Positions 24,984-34,586 of a stretch of DNA of 64,000 nt are shown piece by piece. The DNA lies in NCBI RefSeq assembly GCF_900964775.1, contig NC_041827.1, positions 17,914,707-17,978,706 of the forward strand, read 5' to 3'. Each line of letters begins with the position of its first letter. The first letter of the stretch is position 1. The translations under genes were made by a program, and so were the position numbers. Below the pieces are notes generated by a model. The model worked only from the letters and a program-made list of their open reading frames with translations. It had not been told where the DNA came from and made no database searches. Origin of the DNA: Scleropages formosus. Lineage: Eukaryota > Chordata > Actinopteri > Osteoglossiformes > Osteoglossidae.

Positions 24984-25181
24984 TGTGTTTCTCCACAGCA
25001 ACTTACAATGTTCACCTACTTATAATTATTTACTCATTTATATAGCTAAAGTTCCCCCCCCGGAGAAGTTTCAGGGTAAGTCTCTCGCTCTTGGGTACTA
25101 CAGCCAGAGGTGGGATTCAAACCTGCGCTACTAGGGGCTGAAGGCCATAGCTCTAACCACTACGCTACCAGCTGTCCCCCC
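24984..25181 (-). repeat. SINE family B copy
   Basis: Plus-strand order: CTCCACAGCAACTTACAATG, TTATTTACTCATTTATATAG, TTTCAGGGTAAGTCTC, box B complement GGGATTCAAACC, then TCTAACCACTACGCTACCAG. A C8 run (about 25055) interrupts the GTAATTTTTACTGGAG block. Confidence 0.75.
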
Positions 25182-25343
25182 TTTGTGGTCCTGTTTTCCT
25201 CTCACAATTTACTCTTATCTGTATTAAACCCTCTGTGTTACATTATGTAATATTTTTGATGTAAATATTACGTTGACTCTTATTATAATGAATTCTCATT
25301 ATTTTATTTCGCTCTATGTATCTTTAAGAGCTGTGCTATATAA

Positions 25344-25346
<3 letters not shown>

Positions 25347-25381
<35 letters not shown>

Positions 25382-25582
25382 ACACACACACACACATTTT
25401 CAGAACAGCTTGTCCCATACGGGGTCACGGGGAACCGGAGCCTACCCGGTAACACAGGGCGTAAGGCCGGAGGGGGAGGGGACACACCCAGGACGGGACG
25501 CCAGTCCGTCGCAAGGCACCCCAAGCGGGACTCGAACCGCAGACCCACTGAAGAGCAGGACCTGGTCCAACCCACTGCGCCC
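25347..25582 (-). repeat. SINE family A copy with long (CA)n and perfect target-site duplication
   Basis: About 49 bp of (CA)n is followed by the reversed body and head. GCTATATAAATA flanks it at 25335-25346 and 25583-25594. Confidence 0.93.
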
Positions 25583-25620
25583 GCTATATAAATAGTTTAT
25601 TATTATTACTATTATTATTA

Positions 25621-25805
25621 GGGGGGGCGTGGTGGAGCTGCCCACTGTGTGGCGGGTCTGGGGTTCGAGCTCTGCGTGGGGGTGCCTTGCAATGGACTGG
25701 CATCCTGTCCTGGGTGTGTTCCTTAACCCTCCAGCCTTGCGCCCTGTGTTGCCGGGTAAGGCTCCGGCTTCCCGCGACCCTGCTTAGGACAAGCAGTTGT
25801 TGACA
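25621..25805 (+). repeat. SINE family A, diverged subfamily
   Basis: The head is altered (GGCGTGGTGGAGCTGCCCAC), but box B (GGTTCGAGCTC) and the body (CCTTGCAATGGACTGGCATC to TAGGACAAGCAGTTGTTGAC) are clear. The TG tail is replaced by a GACAATGGATGGAT-like end. It lies 38 bp after another family A copy in opposite orientation, with TAT/TTA repeats on both sides. Confidence 0.85.
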
Positions 25806-26284
25806 ATGGATGGATTATTATTATATTATTATTATTATTATTATTGTAGTAATAGTAGTAGGTCTGGGGCTGGAGCTCCCCTGCAGTCCGGTCTCTCCAG
25901 GGGAAACCTGTGTTCTTTCATAAGGAGGCAGGGCGCTCTGAGTGCGGGTGCCGAGAGCTGCAGGAGGGCAGCTGCAATCATGCAGGACTCTGAATGAGCC
26001 CTGCTGGGGGTTGCAAGCCCTGAATGTCCTGATGCCTGAGACTCTTTGAGACTCTTTGTGTTTGAAATCTCATCTGAAAGCTCTTCCTCTTTGTTACGTA
26101 CAGGTGGGTTCACATCTGTCCTCAGGTATCTTTTACTAGATGCTGGTAATTTGAAGGGCCTTCCGTGAGGATGGAACAATATCTTTACCTTTGCTTTTAT
26201 CTGACTTGGAGGTGCCTTGGTCTAAAGCAGCTTGCAGGACAGGTGTGTGCTGAAAAGGCATGGTAAAAAGTAAAACGAGGAATA

Positions 26285-26500
26285 CACACACACACACACA
26301 CATTTTCAGAACCGCTTGTCCCATACGGGGTCACAGGGAACCAGAGCCTACCCGGTAACACAGGGCATAAGGCCGGAGGGGGAGGGGACACACCCAGGAC
26401 GGGACACCAGTCCGTCGCAAAGCACCCCAAGCGGGACTTGAACCCTAGACCCACCGGAGAGCAGGACTGTGGTCCAACCCACTGCACCACCACGCCCCCC
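26285..26500 (-). repeat. SINE family A copy with imperfect target-site duplication
   Basis: A (CA)n run, reversed body and head. The flanks are AAAACGAGGAATA (26272-26284) and AAAATGAGAAATA (26501-26513), two differences in 13, so it is probably older than the copies with perfect flanks. Confidence 0.92.
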
Positions 26501-26899
26501 AAAATGAGAAATATTATTATGTAATGTTAGGCTTCTGTTGTTAGCAGCTTACAGTTATTCACCCATGTATGTAGCGGAATATTCTTCCTGGAGTAATTTA
26601 GGGTAAGTCCTTTGATCATTAGGAACTGGGAATGTTTAGATTGCAAGACAACTCCAATCCCCACCCCCTCCTTGCCCCAGAGAATTCAGAAGTTAAAAAT
26701 GACTCTTTACCTTACCTGATCATAATTAACCCAACAGTATTAGAAAATGAGATAAAGGGGCGGCCAAGACCAATGTAGTTCAGCAGGGAGCGTGGTGGTT
26801 AAGGCTAAATTCCAGAAGTGTGAAACAGAGCTGTGGAAACATTAAAAAGATGCTTTACTCTCCTTCACCTTGCTGAGGATGCAACTTTATAACTTTGTT

Positions 26900-27290
26900 T
26901 TCAACATACAAAAAAGGTCATTGGATTCCTGCAGGACACGGGCAGTTTCTACACCACAGGAAGACCTCTACACTCCTCTGCCTCTGGCTGCTTGCATCTA
27001 CCACTCACAAGGGGTCCAAATTTAAAAGCCCAGCAGTTGTTGATTTCATTCCTGATGTGGTGAAATTAACTTCCTGTGTCCCTCAGGGCTGCTGAATCCT
27101 TTCCACATTCAAAAATGGTCTCAAACCCATGTCTTTCAAAGTCATGTCTCTCCTCATCTCTTAACTGCTGCATCACACCACCTGTCTTTGTTTTGAGAAC
27201 TTCTCTCCCGATCTCCCGACAGCTCCATAAGTGAGCCCAGCACCATCTGCTGTGACTGTGTATGTACTGTATTCGCTATTTGAATATTAC
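26900..27290 (+). mobile_element. 3' end of an L2-like LINE
   Basis: The stretch contains CTCCTCTGCCTCTGGCTGC, a CACAAGGGGTCCAAA block, CTTCCTGTGTCCCTCAGGGC and GGTCTCAAACCCATGTCTTT. In translation this recalls the ...FKRRLKTHLF.. end of L2-type ORF2. Two further relatives are at 40800-41150 and 44925-45110. All are 3' fragments with broken frames. Confidence 0.65.
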
Positions 27291-27599
27291 TTCTACAGGA
27301 AAGCTTCTTGAAGGTTCTATACCAAAACTTATCTGAAGCTCTTTGTCTGTTGTCGAATGCAATTTTGTATACCCCGAGTTAACGTTGTTTTTGTTGAAAA
27401 ACAGAGTAAATATAAATGTTCTGCTTTCTTTTCTTTTTGCATATGTATGTACAGTACATTTCAGATACAATGAATGTCGTACCAACGGTGGCAGTCAAGT
27501 TCCCCCTCCGCTCCGATAGGGGGCAGTCACACCTTCGAGAGCCCCATCGCTCCTCTATGCGCAATAGTCCTCTGACACCGCAGAAGAAGAGCGCTACGA

Positions 27600-27614
27600 G
27601 GCGCCAAAATTGAA
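27600..27614 (+). promoter_or_regulatory. CDE-CHR-like cell-cycle element at the NUF2 5' end
   Basis: GGCGC (27600-27604), a 4-base spacer CAAA, then ATTGAA (27609-27614). CDE elements (G/C-GCG-G/C) separated by 4 bases from a CHR (consensus TTTGAA) bind the DREAM complex and restrict G2/M genes, a class that includes mammalian kinetochore genes such as NUF2. The CHR half differs by one base. GGCGCCAAAA read alone is also an E2F-like site. Confidence 0.45.
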
Positions 27615-27642
27615 AATACGTTGGTCGGGAAACGAAGAGCAG
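27615..27642 (+). other. Probable untranslated first exon of NUF2
   Basis: The NUF2 start codon lies 4 bases after an acceptor (ATATAG at 27931-27936), so a 5' non-coding exon is expected upstream. A good donor, CAG|GTACAA, ends at 27642, and this small GC-richer block is the only promoter-like stretch nearby. The 5' border (transcription start) is not known. Confidence 0.4.
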
Positions 27643-27940
27643 GTACAAGGCAGCGTTTTTTTGTTGGTAGAAAACTAGTACAACTGTAAATATATAAGAC
27701 TGAAATTACTTTATTGTTTGAATGTGTATTCCCAGTTTGCTGTGCATAAACGGAACACTCATTCTGTTGAATAAGTAAGTTAAAATAAACGATATGGAAT
27801 TCTTGCATTAGCTTCGACGGCTAACGCGAACGGAGGGAATTTTTTTTACTCGACTGAGCTGTTCCCAGTTTTGTACAGTGAGTTTATTCCCTTCCAAGAC
27901 GAAGTTAATATGAAAGTTGTCTTTCTTTCTATATAGCTAC

Positions 27941-30900
27941 ATGGCGGAGAACACTTTCCCGAGCTACAAAGTGGATTTTCTTGTGCAGTTTATCCGGAGT
28001 GATATCCTCACAGGACAGGAGGCGAAACACTTCACTAAAAATGACATAACTCCCACTACCAAGGTCCTCTCACCTTTATTTAATATATACACACGCTGCT
28101 CTAAGAATTAATAAGGTTTATTAGTTGTCACGCTGATATGATTATATATATGAACAAAAAAGCTTGAATTCAGTCACCTAAACACACTAGTTTTTCATTA
28201 TCGTTTGGTCAACACTTCACTTGTCATTATGAAGATATAATTCTGAGATGTTGTTGTGTGCTGAATGCTTTGTTTGGGTGTCTGTTTAAATTTCTTTTTC
28301 CCCTCGTAATTGCAGCCAGAATCACTCCAGAGACTCTACATGAGGATCCTGCAGCTCCTGTATCACATCAAGCCTGAATTTCACTACATGGCGAGTGTGT
28401 GCTTTTAACATAACCAAACACAAAAAGTAAACAATACACAATTTTATCAAAGAAAACATACTGTTGTTCTCACTGTTTGTGGTAACAAACATGGTAACAA
28501 GCATATACATCATGCATTTATTCAATATCAAATTTTACAGATAACATACACATACTGTTATAAAGGTGATTTTATGTTGTATTTACTGCTGTTATTAACT
28601 TTAGCAGATATTTTTCAATATGATTTACAATGCTAGGTAAATTTTAGAGATTTGCCTAGTTAAACAGTAGGACAATAATTACCAGAAATGTTACTGTAAA
28701 TATCTTCATTAAGAATTTAAATGTGGGTCCTTCAGATTGTAAGGTGGCAGACTTTATGCTATCTGCTGTACCATAATACAACTTTGAGTGACTTTGTATG
28801 CACTAATTTGTATTATTAACTGCAGCTGGTTAGTCACTGTGTTTTTGTTAAATATTGTTTTCCTTTCTGTCTGTGCAGGTGACACTGGATGAAAATATCC
28901 AATACCCCATGTTACACGAAGGAGTCACACCTATAATGAGTCTGTATCTCCGGATGTAAGCGTTTATATGCTCATTTAATCTGTAAAATGTACTAAATTC
29001 GGCTGCATCGCTGTCCTAATCCCGTCTTTTTAAAAGAAAATTTTAAAATATGGACGTGGTGTTTTAATGCTTTTTGGTAATCATAATTATGAGTGTTCTT
29101 ATTTATTCATTTAGCTTGTTTAGAAAAAGAGACTTGCAGTGTTACCTACCTGCAATTGTTTAGCTATTTATAGAGCTGGATAATTTGTGCTGGAGCAATT
29201 TAAGGTAAGTATTCTGCTCAACTGTATGACAGCAGGAGGTGGGGTTTGAAACTATAACCTCCAAGCCCAAGGGTGGGTACTATGCAACCTGCTCCCTCAC
29301 AGCTCCATGTAATCATCCTCTATCTATATGATTGACTAAACTCACAGTTGGATTCATGGATGATATTAATCCTACGCGAGTAATTCCAATATTAATATTA
29401 ATCACCTTTTACAGGTGTAATTTTCTGCCAGTTTGTCATGTATATGACTTCCAACTAAATGACCTTCTCAACCCAAGTAAGTAATGCCTCTGGATAAAAT
29501 ACATATTGTGACCATTTTTAGTATGTTACTATTGTTTGGTTGCAGATTAATATGCAACTATGTCTTTGTTATATCTTTGCAGAAGCAAAACGAACAATTT
29601 ATATTTTAAGTGGTATAATAAATTTCCTGCAGTTCAGAAAAGTGAGGCTTGACATGACATCTGAGTACCAGCAGAGTTTTGTAAGTGTTCACCTGACACT
29701 CTCTCCATTTTCAACATGCTGAGAGACACTTACACTGAATTTAAAATAGTTTTAAGCATGGTGTCAAAGTTATTTACTTGTCAATGAAGCTGGTGTAGTG
29801 GAATATAAAATCCACATGGTTTATTTCTGAAATACAGAATCCAAGTTGTAATAATTCATTGATGGAAGTATGCACTACCTTTTCTAAATACAGAGAGCAG
29901 ACATGGATAGGTGGCAGGCCTATAACAGGGGAGTCAAAGAATTGGAGAAAAAGATAGAGAAGTTGACGTAAGTACAATGCAAATTGTATTTAGCTAAGTT
30001 TGAACCACTCTTGTGGATTTAGCTCTCCTTACTGGTTGCGTTTGCCTGTCCCCTTCAGGACCATTCCCCCGGAGCAGCAGGCCGAGGCAAAGGAGCTGGC
30101 TGCGGCACTCACGGAGATTCACAGTGCCACCACACATGAGTATCAGGAAGCGGTCAGTGGCAGTGCCATGATGGCTGACATCTGACTGTCAGCCTTGCAA
30201 ATGCTCTGAATGTTGACGCATCCATCAAGGTTTTTGTTCCTTGTCTTTTCAGAATGCATTAAACCAACAAGTTGCGGAATGGAAAACAGAAATTGCAGAA
30301 AGGTCACAGAAAGTGGTATGTAGAGTTGGTTGAAGTTTCTTGAACTTGAGGCAGTCTTGTCGTGGCAATTGGGTGGATGTGAATCTCTTTTCTTTTACAT
30401 GAATTTTAATACTTTCATCTTTTTTGGACTGTAGATGTGTAAGCGACTTATTTGGGCTAAGTAGCTCATTGGACCCTTCTGGTTTTAGAGTTTGCATTAA
30501 TTAAGCAGTTGTGCTGTGTCATTTGGAATAAAATAAATCTGAATATCATGTTTACTCTTTGCAAAGTTGTGGGGCCTTGTTACTGGAAATGAAATCTTTG
30601 TGTATTTGGCAGACTCAGCGGAAACTGGAGGTGGCCACGCTGAAGAATGACATCGCAAAGCTCAAATCCCAGATTGTAGAATCACCAGAAGAGCTCCGCA
30701 GTGAGATGGAAAAATTGAAAGATAAAGTGAAGACCATCAAAAACTCTAAAGTATGAATTCCCAGTTTTGCTGGTCTTGTTTCTGGATCATTCTGAAGAGT
30801 GTACAATATTTTTTGATGGAAGTCTAAAATAGGAAAAAGTTATAGTTTTAAGGAAGTATCCACCATTCTTTCTTTTTTTTTTTTTTTTTTTAATAAATCT

Positions 30901-33483
30901 GCTTACCCAGTTAAGGGTCTAGTTGCTGAGTAAATGTATTGAAGATAAATTGTGCCCCGGGGAGTCTTCAGATCTTTTAATGAGCTTTTCCTGACATGCT
31001 ACCTTTCCAGGAGGATGTCAATGCCAGGCTGGTGGAGTGGCAGATAAAGGTGCAGGCTGTGCACCAGAACAAAGCTGATTTCCAGCTCCTGAACAAAGTA
31101 CTACAGGACCTGGAGGTGGGCATGGACAAGATGAACAGCCAGCAGGAGAAGGTATGTGCCACCTGAAGTTTGTTCTTGAGGTTAGCTAAATGGAAAGGAT
31201 AAATTAACTTTGCATGTCGATAGATTCAGACCCTGTCAGCAGAATGCGAAAAGATGAAGAAGGAGCTGAAGAACCTGGTGACGGAGGAGGGCCAAATGAA
31301 GAGGGCTCTTGAGATGAAGATGGACAAGCTGTCGAAGCAGCAGATCCGTAGACAGAAGAAGAGGGAGATGAAAGATCAGCTTGTTCAGAATGTCTTGGGG
31401 TAAGGAGATCAGCCCTGGGAAATTAGGGGTAGGCACCTACACACACTTGAATGTTAAATGTCACTACCAGCTTTTTAGAAATGAAAGGGTAATATAATTA
31501 AAACAAAAATGCATTTACTAATAGAACAATTATTAAGCTGTGTGGGGGGGGGACTGTTTCACCAAGAATGGACACTCAGTTAAGACTAGGATCTGCAGCA
31601 ACATTTTGGTCGTAAAGTGGCAGCACTGGGTTCATAAACCAAAATGCTGTGGAGAGATGTAGCTACTTATAACAGCAGGGAAATATTCTGACTTACTGGG
31701 ACAGTAAGGTAGTGTCATGTTTAGATACTGCCTTTGGATCCAAAGGTTACAGGTTTAAATCACACTTCCAGCTGTAGTACCCTTGACCTTAAATTGCTCC
31801 AGTAAAATTACTGATTTGTACAAATAATGAGTAAGTAATTGTAGGTGGCTTAACACTGTAAGTCACTTTGGGGAAAAGCATCAGGTAAATGTAAAACATT
31901 ATTGCTCATATATCTTTTAATGAAGTTTTTCTGGTAAGGCCCTCAAGGAGAATGTAGATCCATCAGGTCTCCAGCCATAAAACAGTGAAGCTGAGAATTT
32001 AGCAACTGTATGAAAGTACACTAGAGGAAAAAAGCACCATTTACCAGACCAGAATTTTATTACCAATACATGTACAAGTACACGGGCTGTTTCTGTTATA
32101 GCTGTGTGACTTACGGATTTTTGGATACAAACATTTTACGGTGTATTTATTTTTTAGCTACATCGTTTTCCAGTTTTCTCGACTATCCCTTTGCTGAGGA
32201 GTAAATGCAACATGTATTTATCTGGCTGACTGATAGCTGGCAGTAAGACAGACAGAATAGGTGTGTGTGAATGGTTTGATTCAACACCATCAGTGTTTAC
32301 AGCTTCTGGTGTTTGTGAATGTTGTACATATGTATCTGTTCAATTGGGCTGGAAGAGTAGTAGGAGTTTGCAAAGATGATGCATTCTTACAATTAAAACT
32401 TCAACTCACAAAGTATTGGTTGAAGAAAAAATGTCATTTTGTGCAGGGCTGAGCATCGGATGAGGTGTTTCTCACTTCTTACAAGGATTTCTTTGAAACA
32501 TACCTGGTGTGCTTTAGTGTAATTCCACGCTGCCAACTATGTACTTTAAAAAAAAAAAAAAAAAATTAGCATTTTAAAAAGCTGTTCAAAGGCTGGCTTT
32601 GGTTTGGCTGCTGTATAAAATACAACTCAAGTGTTATTTTGGGAGTCACTGGAATATTTATTGGCCTTACTTACATGCAGTATTTATTTGTTGTACTGAA
32701 ACGAAGCTTGCCAATACTGTGAGGTGAACACTTTTCAGGTATTTTAAGCTGTTCAGTTAAATGTTTAATATGTAATTTTGTCCCAGATGCTGGATATTCT
32801 GTTCATCTATTTCATGTACAAGCTTTACTGTTTAAAAATCCTCAGCTGAGTGTCTTCCAGCCACTCCCTCAGTATGTCCTGATGGTCCCTTGGGTCTCTC
32901 AGACAGTATAACCAGGTCCATCAGAAACGGGAGGAGATTGTGGAGCAGATAGAGGAGGTCAACAGAGAGACTCAGCAGATTAAGGCCCGGATTCAGGCTC
33001 TGAGGGACGTCTGCAGCCTGGAGACAGACAAAGCTCAGGTACGTCCTGCTCCAGACCCTGTGTTACACAATGTGGAATTTTCCTCAGTTTCAAATGAGCT
33101 GATGACCCTAAATTGCTGTTTGTGTAGATGTAATTGAGTGGTTCACCCTGTGCTTTTGATTGGCTTTGGACCACTGTGAGCTGTGGACAGACTAATTGTT
33201 TTTCCTTACACATAGATACCCACCACTAAAATGGTTTATTACAGTTTAAAGTTATAAAGTAACATTTTCTTTATGCATGTGATGGAAGTTGAGCTCCTTA
33301 TTCTGCCTGCAAGTATCATTTCGGCATCTGCAAATGTCAGCTTAATGCATTTGTACAACTGGACTGTTTCTGTAGGGTCTCTATGAGCACCTGCTGTCTG
33401 CGCTGGACAACTTTCACAAGAGGATCGAGCACCACGTTGTGCAGGGGAATGAGGATATTGTCAAAATGAAAGCACATTATTAG
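27941..33483 (+). CDS. nuf2: NUF2: kinetochore NDC80-complex subunit, 13 coding exons
   Basis: Coding exons: 27941-28063, 28316-28390, 28879-28955, 29415-29476, 29583-29680, 29894-29967, 30059-30152, 30253-30315, 30613-30750, 31011-31151, about 31224-31399, 32903-33038 and 33376-33483 (TAG). Phases join to 1365 nt, 454 aa (human 464). Residues 1-145 form the calponin-homology-like head that binds microtubules together with NDC80; recognisable blocks are LTGQEAKHFTKND and NPKAKRT. The rest is heptad-rich coiled coil (TIPPEQQAEAKELAAAL, REEIVEQIEEVN) that pairs with NDC80 and reaches the SPC24/SPC25 end. Intron 2 appears to use a GC donor (ATG|GCGAGT), the only join that keeps the family alignment gap-free. 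The gene acts at outer kinetochores in mitosis. The only doubt is one base at the exon 11 start. Confidence 0.96.
28585..28785 (-). repeat. Degraded SINE family B copy in NUF2 intron 2
   Basis: TTAGCAGATATTTTTCAATATG, GATTTACAATGCTAGG, AAATGTGGGTCCTTCAGATTG and a degraded head complement follow family B order but with many changes. Confidence 0.45.
29098..29306 (-). repeat. SINE family B copy in NUF2 intron 3
   Basis: TATTTATTCATTTAGCTTG, ATAGAGCTGGATAATTTGTG, GAGCAATTTAAGGTAAGTAT, GGAGGTGGGGTTTGAAAC and a degraded head. Confidence 0.7.
31690..31900 (+). repeat. SINE family B copy in NUF2 intron 11
   Basis: GACAGTAAGGTAGTGTCATG (head), TTTGGATCCAAAGGTTACAG, CCAGCTGTAGTACCCTTGAC, AAATTGCTCCAGTAAAATTA, then TCACTTTGGGGAAAAGCATC and AGGTAAATGTAAAAC. 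It is a nearly complete copy that shows the tail as the 3' end of the SINE. Confidence 0.8.
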
Positions 33484-33592
33484 CAAGGCACTGTAGTATT
33501 ATGGGTTTGTTTGTATTTCTACATCCTTATAGTTTTATGTACTGTTTGTGTAGATACTGTTTTACCTTGTTATAGCATTCCTTTCTAGTGCT

Positions 33593-33598
33593 AATAAA
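33593..33598 (+). promoter_or_regulatory. Poly(A) signal of NUF2
   Basis: AATAAA 110 bp after the NUF2 stop codon, the first one downstream, giving a short 3' UTR. Confidence 0.7.
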
Positions 33599-33690
33599 AC
33601 CAATAGTCTATTGCTACTGTATACAACAAATGAAAGCACCACTGAACAGTTAAAACCATGGATGCAGAATGCATAGAACCTGACACCTAC

Positions 33691-33696
33691 TTTATT
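33691..33696 (-). promoter_or_regulatory. Candidate poly(A) signal of EFCC1
   Basis: TTTATT on the plus strand is AATAAA on the minus strand. It lies about 890 bp below the EFCC1 stop and only 93 bp from the NUF2 signal, so the convergent 3' UTRs would nearly meet. The stretch 33700-34586 is free of recognised repeats, as expected for a 3' UTR. Confidence 0.4.
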
Positions 33697-34586
33697 AAAA
33701 GTGAGCCCTTGTTCTTTAGCTTATTCATAAGTAATACTCATTTCAAAATATTACTGTGGGATTCAACAAGGGAAATACAGTCTAGGAGTTAGAAAAGGTG
33801 CATAGTATGAGAGCTTTTAAAGCATGTTTATACTCATCCTCTTTATAGATGTCCTACAAAATAAAATGTACTACATTAACTCCCCTCGAGTCCCAGTTCA
33901 AGAGCCAGACGAAAACCTCAAATGAGATTTGGTAGTATAGTATATACACTTCGCATACACGCTTGCAGCAGGTGCAGTAATCCACTGCTCTCCCCGACAT
34001 TCCTTGGTTCTTGTAAAAACTTGAAGCAAACTTGCTTCAGCTCATTGTTTGCCGGAGTGATATCTTAACATTTTCTACCCATGACTTCAAGGTGGATAAG
34101 TTAATTCAAATTGACAGTATAAGCAAAAAAATTTGCAAAAGCTCTGAAAGGCAGTAATTGATTAGTTGTGTTTAAGATTTTACAACTAATACACATTAAG
34201 GGTTGGATCTGTTTCTAAACAATTGTTAAACACTCCTCCCCCACCCCCAAAAAAACCCCTAACTCACTAAATGAGAACCTGTTGCATAACAACAATAAAT
34301 AAGTGTGGCAACATTACAGTGTGAAACTGCATTGAGGGGAAGGCACAGCTAAGACCAACATGAGGATTACAGAGTAAAGAACATTTCTGTAATCTTTTAG
34401 ATTAAAAAGAACCTTATCCTTTTCACCGGTGATGCACTAAATACAGTCACCCTGATAAAACATCAGTTGCTAAAGATAGTCTTGTTGTGCCACATTTTTC
34501 CCCATCAGGGGCTCCAGTCCCAACTTCACTAGTGCTGAGAAGTGGTGGTGCTAGGAGGACATCTGGCCAGTAGGAGGCAGCCTCTG

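Larger units (their letters stand above)
22104..27590. other. Gene-free intergenic region between RAB43 and NUF2
   Basis: I find no exon with convincing splice sites here. Recognisable content is SINEs (22376, 22949, 23332, 24984, 25347, 25621, 26285), a LINE 3' end (26900-27290), AT-rich DNA and simple repeats. Short tail-motif fragments also occur at about 23940-24000 and 24375-24430. Confidence 0.6.

Noticed and set aside
34000-34500. A separate small gene between NUF2 and EFCC1
   Set aside because: No open frame with splice or homology support; better explained as EFCC1 3' UTR.
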